From positions 1 to 64,000 of the forward strand of contig NZ_JAIESM010000053.1 in assembly GCF_019746015.1 (NCBI RefSeq): a stretch of 64,000 nucleotides of DNA, given 5' to 3'. This DNA comes from Sphingomonas sp. Its GTDB lineage: Bacteria; Pseudomonadota; Alphaproteobacteria; Sphingomonadales; Sphingomonadaceae. Position numbers and translations under genes: made by a program. The notes below the pieces were generated by a model that saw nothing but the letters and a program-made list of their open reading frames with translations, searched no databases and was not told the DNA's origin. Shown piece after piece: positions 54,653-63,454 of this stretch (positions are counted from its first letter, which is position 1; every line of letters begins with the position of its first letter).

Positions 54653-55824
54653 CCAGCTATGACGCAGTGGTGGTGGGCGGCGGCCCGTCGGGCGCGACGG
54701 CGGCGACCGATCTGGCGCGCGCGGGGTTCCGCGTGCTGCTGCTCGACCGGGCCGGGCGGATCAAGCCGTGCGGCGGCGCCATTCCGCCCCGGCTGATCAA
54801 GGATTTCGACATTCCCGACCATCTGATCGTCGCCCGCGCCACCGCCGCGCGGATGATCGCGCCGTCGCAGCGTTCGGTGGACATGCCGGTGGGCGATGGC
54901 TTTGTCGGCATGGTTGACCGCGAGGTGTTTGACGAATGGCTGCGTGGGCGCGCGGTGCTGGCGGGCGCTGAACGCCGCACCGGCACGTTCGAACGGATCG
55001 AACGCAATGCCGATGGCGGCGCGGTGGTCGTCTATACCGAGGAACGCGGCGGCGCCGAGCAGCGCGTGGCGACGCGCGCCATCATCGGCGCGGATGGCGC
55101 ACGGTCGGGCGTCGCGCGCCAGGCGCTGAAAGGGGCGGAGCGTGTGCCCTGCGTCTTTGCCTATCATGAGGTGATCAAGTCGCCGCCCGCCGGCGCCAAT
55201 TTCCGGCCGGAACGGTGCGACGTGGTCTATCAGGGGCGCATCTCGCCCGATTTCTATGGCTGGGTCTTCCCGCACGGGCCGCACACCAGCGTGGGCGTGG
55301 GCAGCGCCAACAAGGGCTTTGCCCTGCGCGACTCGGTCGGGCGCCTGCGCGACGATTCAGGGCTGAGCGACTGCGAGACGGTTCGCCGCGAAGGCGCACC
55401 GATTCCGCTCAAGCCGCTGAAGCGGTGGGACAATGGCCGCGACGTGGTGGTGGCGGGGGATGCCGCCGGGGTCGTCGCCCCGGCATCGGGCGAGGGCATT
55501 TATTACGCAATGACCTGCGGCCGGTTCGCCGCAGATGCGGTGGCGGCCTTCCTGAAAACCGGCGACGCGCGCCAGCTTGCCACCGCGCGTCGTCGCTTCA
55601 TGCGCGCGCATGGCCGCGTGTTCTGGGTGCTGGGGATGATGCAGCATTTCTGGTACCGCAGCGACAAGCGGCGCGAGCGGTTCGTGAAGATCTGCGAGGA
55701 CAAGGATGTCCAGCGGCTGACCTGGCAAGCCTATATGAACAAGGAGCTGGTTCGTGCCAAACCGTTCGCGCATGTTCGGATCTTCTTCAAGGATATGGGG
55801 CATCTCCTTGGTCTCGCGGCCTGA
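54649..55824 (+). CDS. bchP: Geranylgeranyl diphosphate/bacteriochlorophyll reductase
   Basis: DAVVVGGGPSGATAATDLARAGFRVLLLDRAGRIKPCGGAIPPRLI, VAGDAAGVVAPASGEGIYYAM. Confidence 0.96.
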   Translation: MTSYDAVVVGGGPSGATAATDLARAGFRVLLLDRAGRIKPCGGAIPPRLIKDFDIPDHLIVARATAARMIAPSQRSVDMPVGDGFVGMVDREVFDEWLRGRAVLAGAERRTGTFERIERNADGGAVVVYTEERGGAEQRVATRAIIGADGARSGVARQALKGAERVPCVFAYHEVIKSPPAGANFRPERCDVVYQGRISPDFYGWVFPHGPHTSVGVGSANKGFALRDSVGRLRDDSGLSDCETVRREGAPIPLKPLKRWDNGRDVVVAGDAAGVVAPASGEGIYYAMTCGRFAADAVAAFLKTGDARQLATARRRFMRAHGRVFWVLGMMQHFWYRSDKRRERFVKICEDKDVQRLTWQAYMNKELVRAKPFAHVRIFFKDMGHLLGLAA

Positions 55825-56311
55825 TCTCGCCCGCCCGCGCGCGTGGCTGTTCCCGATCACGGCGGCGGCGCTGTTTTCCGCGCTCGTGGTGGCGATGGGC
55901 GCGACCACCAGCGTCACCGGCGGTTGGTATGACCGGCTGGCATTGCCCGCCTGGGCACCGGGGGACCAGCTTTATGCGATGGGCTGGACGCTGGCCTATG
56001 GCCTGGGCGCGATGGCGCTGCTGACTGCCTGGCGGGCGATGCCGGCGGGCGAGGGGGAGGGGCTGCTGGGCCTGTTCGCCGGCGCCGGGCTCCTAACCAT
56101 CGGGTGGAGCCATCTGTTCTTTTATTATCACCGGCCCGACTGGGCGCTCTATGCGATCGGCGCGCTGTGCCTGATGGCGGTGCTGCTGATCGCTTATTGC
56201 GCGCGGCGATCGCTGGTCGCGGTAGTGATGCTGGTGCCCTATCTGGGCTGGCTGAGCTTCCTTGCGCTGTTCAACATGGCGGTCGTTCAGCTGAACCCCG
56301 CCTTCGGCTGA
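55754..56311 (+). CDS. TspO/MBR-family protein, photosynthesis-linked copy (exact start uncertain; overlaps the 3' end of bchP)
   Basis: GGWYDRLALPAWAPGDQLYAMGWTLAYGLGAMAL, VPYLGWLSFLALFNMAVVQLNP. Confidence 0.88.
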   Translation: MPNRSRMFGSSSRIWGISLVSRPDLARPRAWLFPITAAALFSALVVAMGATTSVTGGWYDRLALPAWAPGDQLYAMGWTLAYGLGAMALLTAWRAMPAGEGEGLLGLFAGAGLLTIGWSHLFFYYHRPDWALYAIGALCLMAVLLIAYCARRSLVAVVMLVPYLGWLSFLALFNMAVVQLNPAFG

Positions 56312-56323
56312 AGCCGGCCCAAG

Positions 56324-56360
56324 AAAAAGGGCGGCGCTGCAGGTGCAGGCCGCCCGTTTT
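56324..56360. terminator. Bidirectional rho-independent terminator between tspO (+) and rpsI (-)
   Basis: aaaaaGGGCGGC-gctgcaggtgcag-GCCGCCCgtttt: 7-bp GC arms with A-tract on one side and T-tract on the other. Confidence 0.85.
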
Positions 56361-56381
56361 CCGTAACCGCGTGACGCGGGA

Positions 56382-56918
56382 TCAGCGCTTCGAGAACTGG
56401 AAGCTGCGACGCGCCTTGGCGCGGCCATACTTCTTGCGCTCCACGGTGCGGCTGTCGCGGGTCAGGAAGCCGGCCTGCTTCACCGGGCTGCGCAGCACCG
56501 GCTCATAGCGGGTCAGCGCCTGCGCGATGCCGTGCTTCACGGCACCCGCCTGGCCCGACAGGCCGCCACCCTTCACGGTGCAGACCACGTCATACTGGCC
56601 TTCACGCTCGGCCACGCCGAACGGCTGGTTGATCACCAGGCGCAGCGTGGGGCGCGCGAAATAGGTTTCCTGATCGCGGCCGTTGATGGTGATCTTGCCG
56701 GTGCCGGGCTTCAGCCACACGCGGGCAACGGCATCCTTGCGGCGGCCGGTGGCATAGGCGCGGCCCTGCTTGTCGAGGATCTGCGGGCGCAGCGGCGTGG
56801 GCTCCACCGCCACCGGGGCGGGGGCATCGGCCGACACCGGTGCCGCAGCGGGCGCCGCCGGGCGCGGGGCGCCGGCGATGGCGGCGAGATCGGAAAGCGA
56901 CTGGCGATTGTCGGACAT
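56382..56918 (-). CDS. rpsI: 30S ribosomal protein S9
   Basis: [33 protein letters not shown] ... [24 protein letters not shown]. Confidence 0.98.
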   Translation of the reverse strand: MSDNRQSLSDLAAIAGAPRPAAPAAAPVSADAPAPVAVEPTPLRPQILDKQGRAYATGRRKDAVARVWLKPGTGKITINGRDQETYFARPTLRLVINQPFGVAEREGQYDVVCTVKGGGLSGQAGAVKHGIAQALTRYEPVLRSPVKQAGFLTRDSRTVERKKYGRAKARRSFQFSKR

Positions 56919-57397
56919 TACTGGCCCACCTTGTTCTTGCGGTTCATGCCCGCGATATCGAGGACTTCGGGGTTCTGCGCCGCGTGCGGATGCTCGGGGC
57001 CGGCATAGACGCGCAGGTTGCGCATCTGCTCACGGCCCAGCGGCCCGCGCGGGATCATCCGCTCGACGGCCTTTTCCAGCACGCGCTCGGGGAAGCGGCC
57101 TTCCAGCACCTTGCCGGCAGTGATGCCCTTGATGCCGCCGGCATAGCCGGTGTGCTTGTAATAGACCTTGTCGGCCAGCTTCTTGCCGGTGAAGCGGATC
57201 TTGTCGGCGTTGATGACGATGACATTGTCACCGCAATCGACATGCGGGGTGAAGCTGGGCTTGTGCTTGCCGCGCAGGATGTTCGCAATGATCGTCGCGG
57301 CGCGGCCCACGACCAGGCCGTCGGCATCGACGATGTGCCACTTCTTTTCCACCTCATGCGGCTTGATCGCCTTGGTGGTCTTCATCAGCGCCTTCAT
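56918..57397 (-). CDS. rplM: 50S ribosomal protein L13
   Basis: [67 protein letters not shown]. Confidence 0.98.
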   Translation of the reverse strand: MKALMKTTKAIKPHEVEKKWHIVDADGLVVGRAATIIANILRGKHKPSFTPHVDCGDNVIVINADKIRFTGKKLADKVYYKHTGYAGGIKGITAGKVLEGRFPERVLEKAVERMIPRGPLGREQMRNLRVYAGPEHPHAAQNPEVLDIAGMNRKNKVGQ

Positions 57398-57426
57398 GGG
57401 GCAGGACCTTCATCGTTGAAAATGCA

Positions 57427-57453
57427 AGCGCCGCCCCGGCATGGAGCGGCGCT
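57427..57453 (-). promoter_or_regulatory. Stem-loop in the 5' leader of rplM-rpsI
   Basis: AGCGCCGC-loop-GCGGCGCT perfect 8-bp arms, about 30 nt upstream of the rplM start and just downstream of a candidate promoter. Confidence 0.5.
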
Positions 57454-57462
57454 GATGCGCGC

Positions 57463-57491
57463 CCTATCGTGAAATGGCGGGCGAAAGTCAA
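57463..57491 (-). promoter_or_regulatory. Candidate housekeeping promoter of rplM-rpsI
   Basis: Minus strand TTGACT-N17-GATAGG. Confidence 0.5.
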
Positions 57492-57518
57492 GCAAAAGGG
57501 CGCGGTTGCTGACGGGTA

Positions 57519-58340
57519 TTATGATACCCTATCGAGCGTTGCCGTAACCACCACGGTCGTTGTGGGGGCGGCTGCGCCGGGCCGGCCGGCCAGCGTGATC
57601 CGCCGTTCGCTGCGCTCGTTCAGCAGCATGCCGGTTGCGGCATCGGCCTCGCGCGTCGGGTGCCAGGCGATGCGCCCGGCAGCGTCGCCAAGCGACAGGT
57701 CGCCCTCTGCACTCACCTCGACGCGGATGCGGTTGCCCGCGCGCAGTACGCGCTGCACGCCGGGCAGCGGCACCGCGCCCGCCACCGGAACTTGCACTGC
57801 CCGGGTGCCAGCGGCCATCTCGGCAGCATCGGCCGCGATCACGCCGGTCACGATCGACCCGAGCATGCGCAGGCGGCTGGCAGCGGGGGCAGCGCGCAGC
57901 TGAGCGGCCAGCGCGCGCAGCTTTTCCGTCCGGTCGCGCGACTGGCCCGGGATGGCCGCGATCGTGTCGCACAGCCGGTTCCAGTGCGCGTCGGCATCGT
58001 CCACCGCGACGAGTGCGCCATTCGCGTCCAGCCGGAAGTTCAACGTGCGGCCAGCAAAGGCCGACATCATCCAGCCGAACAGATCGCCCGCCGCTCCGGC
58101 GGCCGTATCATTGGCGACGATCTCCACCTGCACCCGATAGCCGTCCGCGATGCGCGAAAAGCGCAGCATCCGCGTGCTGGTGAAGCGCTGGATTGTGCCG
58201 GCGGTGGTGCGTTCCTCGACCAGTTGATGGCGCAGCGGCTGGTCAAGCGGTGGCGCAAAGGCGGCCTGCGCAACCGCAGGCCAGCACAAAGCGGTCGCGG
58301 CCAGCGCCCTAAGCGGCAGGGGCACGGCGCCCAATGGCAT
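57519..58340 (-). CDS. Hypothetical exported protein
   Basis: Signal peptide MPLGAVPLPLRALAATALCWPAVAQA; 3' of and overlapping ctaA. Confidence 0.6.
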   Translation of the reverse strand: MPLGAVPLPLRALAATALCWPAVAQAAFAPPLDQPLRHQLVEERTTAGTIQRFTSTRMLRFSRIADGYRVQVEIVANDTAAGAAGDLFGWMMSAFAGRTLNFRLDANGALVAVDDADAHWNRLCDTIAAIPGQSRDRTEKLRALAAQLRAAPAASRLRMLGSIVTGVIAADAAEMAAGTRAVQVPVAGAVPLPGVQRVLRAGNRIRVEVSAEGDLSLGDAAGRIAWHPTREADAATGMLLNERSERRITLAGRPGAAAPTTTVVVTATLDRVS

Positions 58341-59388
58341 GTGCGGCGAACACCGCCGCAATCAGCGTGATCGCGGCGTTCACCTGATGCGCCACCGCGA
58401 TTTCGATGGCGACGCCGCTCAGCAGCGTGGCAATGCCAAGCCCGATCTGGAGCGCAACCAGCGCGACCACCGCTATCCCGGCGCGCCACGCGCCGCTGGT
58501 CCAGGCCCGCCAGCCGAGCAGGCACAGGCCGGCGGCCGCGGCAAAGGCCAGCCAGCGGTGGATGAACTGAACCGCAATCGGATTGTCGACCGCGTTGCGC
58601 CACAGCGGCTCGACCATCGGCGCATTGGCCGGGAACCAGGCGTCGCCCATCAGCGGCCAGCTGGCAAAGGCATAGCCGGCGTCCAGCCCGGCGGTGAAGG
58701 CGCCGAACACGATCTGCACGAACAGCAGCAGCAGCGCCGCCGCCGCCAGCGGGGCCAGCCGGGCGCCGCGCGAAAACGGCACCGCCGCCAGCTGGCGCAG
58801 GTCGAGCGCGGTCCAGACCAGCCCGGCGAGCAGCACCAGCGCCGTCGTCAGATGCACCGCCAGCCGCACATGGCTGACATCGGTGCGGTTGACGAGGCCC
58901 GAGGCGACCATCCACCAGCCGATCGCGCCCTGCAGCCCGCCCAGCGCCAGGATCGCCGTTAGCCGCCAGCCATAGCCGGCCGGAATCCGCCGCCGGACCG
59001 CAAACCACAATAGCGGCACCGCAAAGGCCAGGCCGATCACACGGCCCAGCAGGCGGTGAACATATTCCCAGAAGAAAATGCCCTTGAACCCCGCGAGCGT
59101 CATATTGGGGTTCACGACCTTATATTCGGGGATCTGCTTGTAATTGTCGAATTCCGCCTGCCACTGCGCCTCGGTCAGCGGGGGCAGGGTGCCGCTCAGC
59201 GGCTTCCACTGGGTGATCGACAGGCCCGACTCGGTCAGCCGGGTGATGCCGCCCACCGCCACCATCAGCAGCACCAGTGCGGCGACCGCGAACAGCCACA
59301 GCATCAGAGCGCGGGGCCGCGCGCGCAGCGAAGCGGACGATTGCATCAACATGGGCGCGGCCATAGCGCATGGCAGGCGCGGCGTCAT
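58309..59388 (-). CDS. ctaA: COX15/CtaA heme A synthase (start may be internal, about 59346)
   Basis: GGITRLTESGLSITQWKPLSGTLPPL, FKGIFFWEYVHRLLGR, LGGLQGAIGWWMVASGL, QFIHRWLAF. Confidence 0.95.
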   Translation of the reverse strand: MTPRLPCAMAAPMLMQSSASLRARPRALMLWLFAVAALVLLMVAVGGITRLTESGLSITQWKPLSGTLPPLTEAQWQAEFDNYKQIPEYKVVNPNMTLAGFKGIFFWEYVHRLLGRVIGLAFAVPLLWFAVRRRIPAGYGWRLTAILALGGLQGAIGWWMVASGLVNRTDVSHVRLAVHLTTALVLLAGLVWTALDLRQLAAVPFSRGARLAPLAAAALLLLFVQIVFGAFTAGLDAGYAFASWPLMGDAWFPANAPMVEPLWRNAVDNPIAVQFIHRWLAFAAAAGLCLLGWRAWTSGAWRAGIAVVALVALQIGLGIATLLSGVAIEIAVAHQVNAAITLIAAVFAAHAIGRRAPAA

Positions 59389-59419
59389 CCGGCGCGGCGG
59401 TTCGATGCGAAAATTTCAT

Positions 59420-59438
59420 GTGAATGTTATATTGTCAC
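59420..59438. promoter_or_regulatory. Candidate Zur (zinc uptake regulator) operator upstream of the merC-like/zur pair
   Basis: gtgaatgttatattgtcac: imperfect dyad with GTGA/TCAC ends and a TGTTATA half-site typical of Zur/Fur-like boxes. Confidence 0.45.
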
Positions 59439-59467
59439 TTGTGCCCAGAAGTGCCATATGCCCGCTC

Positions 59468-59863
59468 GTGATTGGCCAATTGTCCCTCCCCAGATCCCTG
59501 CGCCTGCCAGACCGGGCAGCGGTTGATCGTCTGGCGATCGGCCTGTCCGGCCTGTGCGCGGTGCATTGCATTGCCAGCGCCGTGCTGGTGGCGCTGGCGT
59601 CGACGGCGGGTGGCCTGCTGCTCAGCCCGGTGATCCACGAAGTGGGCCTGTGCATTGCCATTGCGCTCGGCGCGGTGGCGCTGGTTGCGGGCGCGGCGCG
59701 GCACGGCTTTCTGCAGCCGGCGGCGATGGGCGGGCTGGGGCTGGGCATCATGGCCGGCGCGCTCACCCTGCCGCATGATGGCAATGCGGAAACCTTCTGG
59801 ACGCTGATCGGCGTCGCGCTCCTCGCGCTCGGGCACGACCTCAACCGGCGCGCCGGCGCCTGA
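59468..59863 (+). CDS. MerC-domain membrane protein (GTG start proposed)
   Basis: DRLAIGLSGLCAVHCIASAVLVALASTAGG...GHDLNRR: MerC-like CxxxC-containing TM protein. Confidence 0.75.
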   Translation: MIGQLSLPRSLRLPDRAAVDRLAIGLSGLCAVHCIASAVLVALASTAGGLLLSPVIHEVGLCIAIALGAVALVAGAARHGFLQPAAMGGLGLGIMAGALTLPHDGNAETFWTLIGVALLALGHDLNRRAGA

Positions 59864-59905
59864 CATCGCTTGCCGTGCCGGCGGTGCGGGCGTAACCTGA
59901 CAGCC

Positions 59906-60364
59906 ATGAGCGCGCATCATCACCACGAACATTCGGGCGCCGCGCTGATCGATGCGGCGCAGGCGCGGCTGGAAAAGTCGGGCGAGCAATGGACGGCGAT
60001 GCGCGCCCGCATCTTCGAGGCGCTGCAAAGCTTCGACAAGCCGGCCTCCGCCTATGACATTGCCGAGGCGGTGTCGCGGATGGAGGGGCGGCGGGTGGCC
60101 GCCAACAGCATCTATCGCATCCTCGATCTGTTCGTCGGCGCCAATCTCGCCCGCCGGGTGGAAAGCGCGAACGCCTATGTCGCCAATGCCCACCCCGATT
60201 GCCTGCACGACTGCATCTTCCTGGTGTGCGATGCGTGCGGGCAGACGGTGCATATCGATGATGACCGGCTGACCAGCGGGGTGCGCTCCGCCGCCATGGC
60301 CGCCGGCTTCTCGCCCGAGCGGCCGGTGATCGAAGTGCGCGGCAAATGCGCCACCTGCGGCTGA
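59906..60364 (+). CDS. zur: Fur-family transcriptional regulator, Zur type
   Basis: MSAHHHHEHSG N-terminus; TAMRARIFEALQSFDKPASAYDIAEAVSRMEGRRVAANSIYRILDLF; CxxC pairs CDACG and CATCG. Confidence 0.88.
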   Translation: MSAHHHHEHSGAALIDAAQARLEKSGEQWTAMRARIFEALQSFDKPASAYDIAEAVSRMEGRRVAANSIYRILDLFVGANLARRVESANAYVANAHPDCLHDCIFLVCDACGQTVHIDDDRLTSGVRSAAMAAGFSPERPVIEVRGKCATCG

Positions 60365-60369
60365 GCTGA

Positions 60370-61110
60370 TTGGCCAGAACACGGATCGACCAGCTGCTCG
60401 TCGCGCGTGGCCTGGCGGAAAGCCGCGCGCGGGCGCAGGCGCTGGTGATGGCCGGACTGGTGTTCATCGGCGACCGCCGCGTCGACAAGCCCGGCCAGCC
60501 CGTTGCCGAAGACGCCGCCATCGACGTGCGCGGGCGTGACCATCCCTGGGTCTCGCGCGGCGGGGTGAAGCTGGCGCATGGGCTTGATCATTTCGGTTGG
60601 GCGGTGGACGGCGCGGTCGCCATCGATGTCGGCAGCTCGACCGGGGGCTTTACCGACGTGCTGCTCAGCCGGGGCGCAGCGCGGGTCTATGCGGTGGACA
60701 GCGGCACCAACCAGCTGGCGTGGAAGCTGCGCCAGGACCCGCGCGTGATCGTGCATGAGCAGACCAGCGCGCGACTGCTGACCCCGGCCCATATTCCCGA
60801 GCCCGTCGACCTGATCGTCTGCGACGCCAGCTTCATCGCGCTTGCCAAGGTGCTGGAACGGCCGCTGGGCTTTGCCGCACCCGCTGCCCGCGCGCTGGTG
60901 CTGGTGAAGCCCCAGTTCGAGGCGGGGCGGGAGGAAGTGGGCAAGGGCGGGGTGGTGCGCGACCCCGCCATCCATGCCCGCGTCTGCGCGGCGGTGGCTG
61001 ACTGGTTCACCGGGCTTGGCTGGGCGGTTGCCGGCGTCACCCCCAGCCCGATCACGGGACCGGAGGGCAATGTGGAGTTCCTGCTCGCCGCGGCGCGCGT
61101 GGCGCGGTAA
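60370..61110 (+). CDS. tlyA: TlyA-family rRNA (cytidine-2'-O)-methyltransferase (S4 domain)
   Basis: RIDQLLVARGLAESRARAQALVMAGLVFIGDRRVDKPGQPV, SRGGVKLAHGLDHF, IDVGSSTGGFTDVLLSRGAARVYAVD. Confidence 0.92.
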   Translation: MARTRIDQLLVARGLAESRARAQALVMAGLVFIGDRRVDKPGQPVAEDAAIDVRGRDHPWVSRGGVKLAHGLDHFGWAVDGAVAIDVGSSTGGFTDVLLSRGAARVYAVDSGTNQLAWKLRQDPRVIVHEQTSARLLTPAHIPEPVDLIVCDASFIALAKVLERPLGFAAPAARALVLVKPQFEAGREEVGKGGVVRDPAIHARVCAAVADWFTGLGWAVAGVTPSPITGPEGNVEFLLAAARVAR

Positions 61111-61184
61111 CATTCGCGCTTTCGGAACGGGGCGGCAATCGACTAAGCGGGGGGTGGCATCGACTCGTACAGGGGAATAGCGGC

Positions 61185-61742
61185 TTGGTCAGGGAAATCG
61201 CCTCCATACAGCAATTGCGGATGGCGTTTCTGCGCACGGCCGTGGTCACGGTGCCGGCGATCCTGCTGCTGGGCTTCCTGTCGGCCAACAGCGTCGCGGT
61301 CGGCTCGGTCAACCGCTGGTATGCCATGCTGGTGAAGCCGGCGCTCACCCCGCCCGACTGGGTGTTCCCCATTGCCTGGACGGTGCTTTACGTCGCGATG
61401 GGCCTCGCGCTCGCGATGGTGATCAATGCGCGCGGATCGGCCTGGCGCGGCGTGGCGATTGCGCTGTTCGCGGCGCAGCTGGCGGTGAACCTGGCCTGGA
61501 CGCCGCTGTTCTTCGGTGCGCATCAGCTGTTCTGGGCGCTGATCCTCCTTGTGCTGATGTTCGCGCTGGCAGCGGCCGCCACCTTCTTCTTCGCGCGGGT
61601 GCGGGTGGCGGCGGCGCTGCTGATGCTGCCCTATCTGGGCTGGATCCTGTTCGCGGGCATGCTGAATTACCAGATCAATGCGCTCAACCCGAATGCGGAA
61701 ACGCTTGTGCCGACCGCCGGCAGTGCCCAGATACCGCTCTAG
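61185..61742 (+). CDS. TspO/MBR-family protein, second (canonical-looking) copy
   Basis: WYAMLVKPALTPPDWVFPIAWTVLYVAMGLAL, NLAWTPLFFGAHQ, LPYLGWILFAGMLNYQINALN. Confidence 0.93.
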   Translation: MVREIASIQQLRMAFLRTAVVTVPAILLLGFLSANSVAVGSVNRWYAMLVKPALTPPDWVFPIAWTVLYVAMGLALAMVINARGSAWRGVAIALFAAQLAVNLAWTPLFFGAHQLFWALILLVLMFALAAAATFFFARVRVAAALLMLPYLGWILFAGMLNYQINALNPNAETLVPTAGSAQIPL

Positions 61743-61762
61743 ATCTTTTTTGGAATCGGACG

Positions 61763-62014
61763 ATGCAATCGGAAAACCGCATTTTTGACGATCTGGCCAA
61801 GCTGCTGAATGGCGCGGCCGGCACGCTGGCCGGCATGGGCCGCGAGGCCGAGGCAAGCATGCGCGAACGCGCGAAGGAATGGGTCGGCGGGCTCGATTTC
61901 GTCAGCCGCGACGAGTTCGAGGCCGTGAAGGCCATGGCCGCCGCCGCGCGCGACGAGGCCGACGCGCTGAAGGCCCGGCTCGACAAGCTGGAAGCCGCGC
62001 AGGGGCAGGGCTGA
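61763..62014 (+). CDS. UbiK/BMFP-family accessory protein
   Basis: MQSENRIFDDLAKLLNGAAGTLAGMGREAEASMRERAKEWVGGLDFVSRDEFEAVKAMAAAARDE. Confidence 0.85.
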   Translation: MQSENRIFDDLAKLLNGAAGTLAGMGREAEASMRERAKEWVGGLDFVSRDEFEAVKAMAAAARDEADALKARLDKLEAAQGQG

Positions 62015-62117
62015 CCCCGGTTGGTGCTTGTCCACAATTTTGTGCGCGCACGGCCCTTGCCGCGCCGCTGCGCGCTTGGCACGCCTGATGCACGGCCAGG
62101 CGACAGGATGACCCGGG

Positions 62118-62621
62118 ATGCTGCGTGAAGTGGACGACGAGCGCGAAGACGACGCCCCCATCGACATGCTCGAAAGCTATTATGCCGCGCATGGGTGGAC
62201 CTATCACCGGCAGGAAGACGAGATCGTTGCCCATGTGAAGGGCAGCTGGACCGAATATGAGCTGCGCGCGCTGTGGCGCGAGGATGACGGCGTTCTCCAG
62301 TTCCTGTGCTTCCCCGACATCCGCGTGGCCGAGGACCGGCGTACCGCGATGTACGAAGCCGTCGGGCTGGTGAACGAACAGCTCTGGGTCGGCCATTTCG
62401 AGCTGTGGTCGGCAAGCGGCATCCTGCTCTATCGCCATGCCGCGATGCTGGACACGAGCGACGGCGGCACCATGTCGCTCGCCCAGGCCGAGCTGGTCAT
62501 CGAATCGGCAATCGACGAGTGCGAGCGTTTCTATCCCGTGTTCCAGTTCGTGCTGTGGGGCGGCAAAACCCCGCGCGAGGCGCTGGCCGCTGCGCTCACC
62601 GAAACCCAGGGTGAGGCCTGA
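62118..62621 (+). CDS. YbjN domain-containing protein
   Basis: DMLESYYAAHGWTYHRQEDEIVAHVKGSWTEYELRALWREDDGVLQFLCFPDIRV. Confidence 0.82.
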   Translation: MLREVDDEREDDAPIDMLESYYAAHGWTYHRQEDEIVAHVKGSWTEYELRALWREDDGVLQFLCFPDIRVAEDRRTAMYEAVGLVNEQLWVGHFELWSASGILLYRHAAMLDTSDGGTMSLAQAELVIESAIDECERFYPVFQFVLWGGKTPREALAAALTETQGEA

Positions 62622-62631
62622 GGCCGCGCCG

Positions 62632-63420
62632 ATGCGGCTGTGGCTGATCGGTTGCGGGGCGATGGGCGGCGCGATGCTGCGCCGCTGGATCGCGGCGGGC
62701 ACGCTTTCCCCCGGCGATGTGTTCGTGGTCAACCGCAGCGACCGCGCATTGCCGGCGGGCGTTGCGCAGGGGCGCGTGCCGCTGGACGGTCCGTTGCCCG
62801 ACGCCGTGCTGCTGGCGATGAAGCCGCAACAGCTGGATGCGGTGGCGCAGGCGCATGCCGCGCGGCTTGCCGGGGTTCCCCTGATCGTCTCCATCCTTGC
62901 CGGGGTGGAAGAGGCGGCCATTGCCCGGCGGTTCACGGCGAGCGCGGTGGTGCGCGCCATGCCCAACCTGCCGGTGGCGCTGGGCGCGGGTGTGGTGGCG
63001 CTGGACAGTGCCGGCGCGGATGCGGTAGCCCGCGCGAGCGTTTCGGCACTGATGGCGCCACTGGGCCTGGTCGAATGGGTGCCGGTGGCGCATTTTGATC
63101 TGGTGACGGCGCTGGCCGGCTCGGGCCCCGCTTTTCTCTATCGCTTCATCGATGCGCTGGCGGCGGCGGGGGCAGCGGAAGGCCTGCCGCCGGATCAGGC
63201 GGCGCGGCTTGCGCTGGCAACCGTCGCCGGTGCCGCCCGGCTCGCCGAGGAACCGGGGCTGACCCCCGCCGAGCGTGCCGATCAGGTCGCAAGCCCCGGC
63301 GGCTCGACGCGCAAGGGGCTCGATGTGCTTGATCAGCCGGAGGGGCTGGTCGCGCTGCTGCGCGCCACGCTGGCCGCCTCCGCCCGCCGCAATGCCGAGC
63401 TGGCAGCGGCGGCGCGCTAG
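62632..63420 (+). CDS. proC: Pyrroline-5-carboxylate reductase
   Basis: MRLWLIGCGAMGGAMLRRWI, VVRAMPNLPVALGAGVVAL, GSGPAFLYRFIDALAAAGAAEGLP, ASPGGSTRKGLDVL; start refined from ORF 62437. Confidence 0.94.
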   Translation: MRLWLIGCGAMGGAMLRRWIAAGTLSPGDVFVVNRSDRALPAGVAQGRVPLDGPLPDAVLLAMKPQQLDAVAQAHAARLAGVPLIVSILAGVEEAAIARRFTASAVVRAMPNLPVALGAGVVALDSAGADAVARASVSALMAPLGLVEWVPVAHFDLVTALAGSGPAFLYRFIDALAAAGAAEGLPPDQAARLALATVAGAARLAEEPGLTPAERADQVASPGGSTRKGLDVLDQPEGLVALLRATLAASARRNAELAAAAR

Positions 63421-63425
63421 GGTTG

Positions 63426-63444
63426 GTTTCAGCTTGGCTGAAAC
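63426..63444. repeat. Short hairpin GTTTCAGC-TTG-GCTGAAAC immediately after proC
   Basis: Perfect 8-bp arms, 3-nt loop. Confidence 0.6.
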
Positions 63445-63454
63445 GGTTACCGCA

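Noticed and set aside
59144-59467. N-terminal extension of the merC-like ORF into ctaA
   Set aside because: The extension is antisense to ctaA and would place the candidate operator inside the coding region; GTG at 59468 fits the MerC-like N-terminus better.
62028-62036. Single DnaA-box-like TTGTCCACA
   Set aside because: One isolated 9-mer without clustering or AT-rich region; no support for a replication origin.
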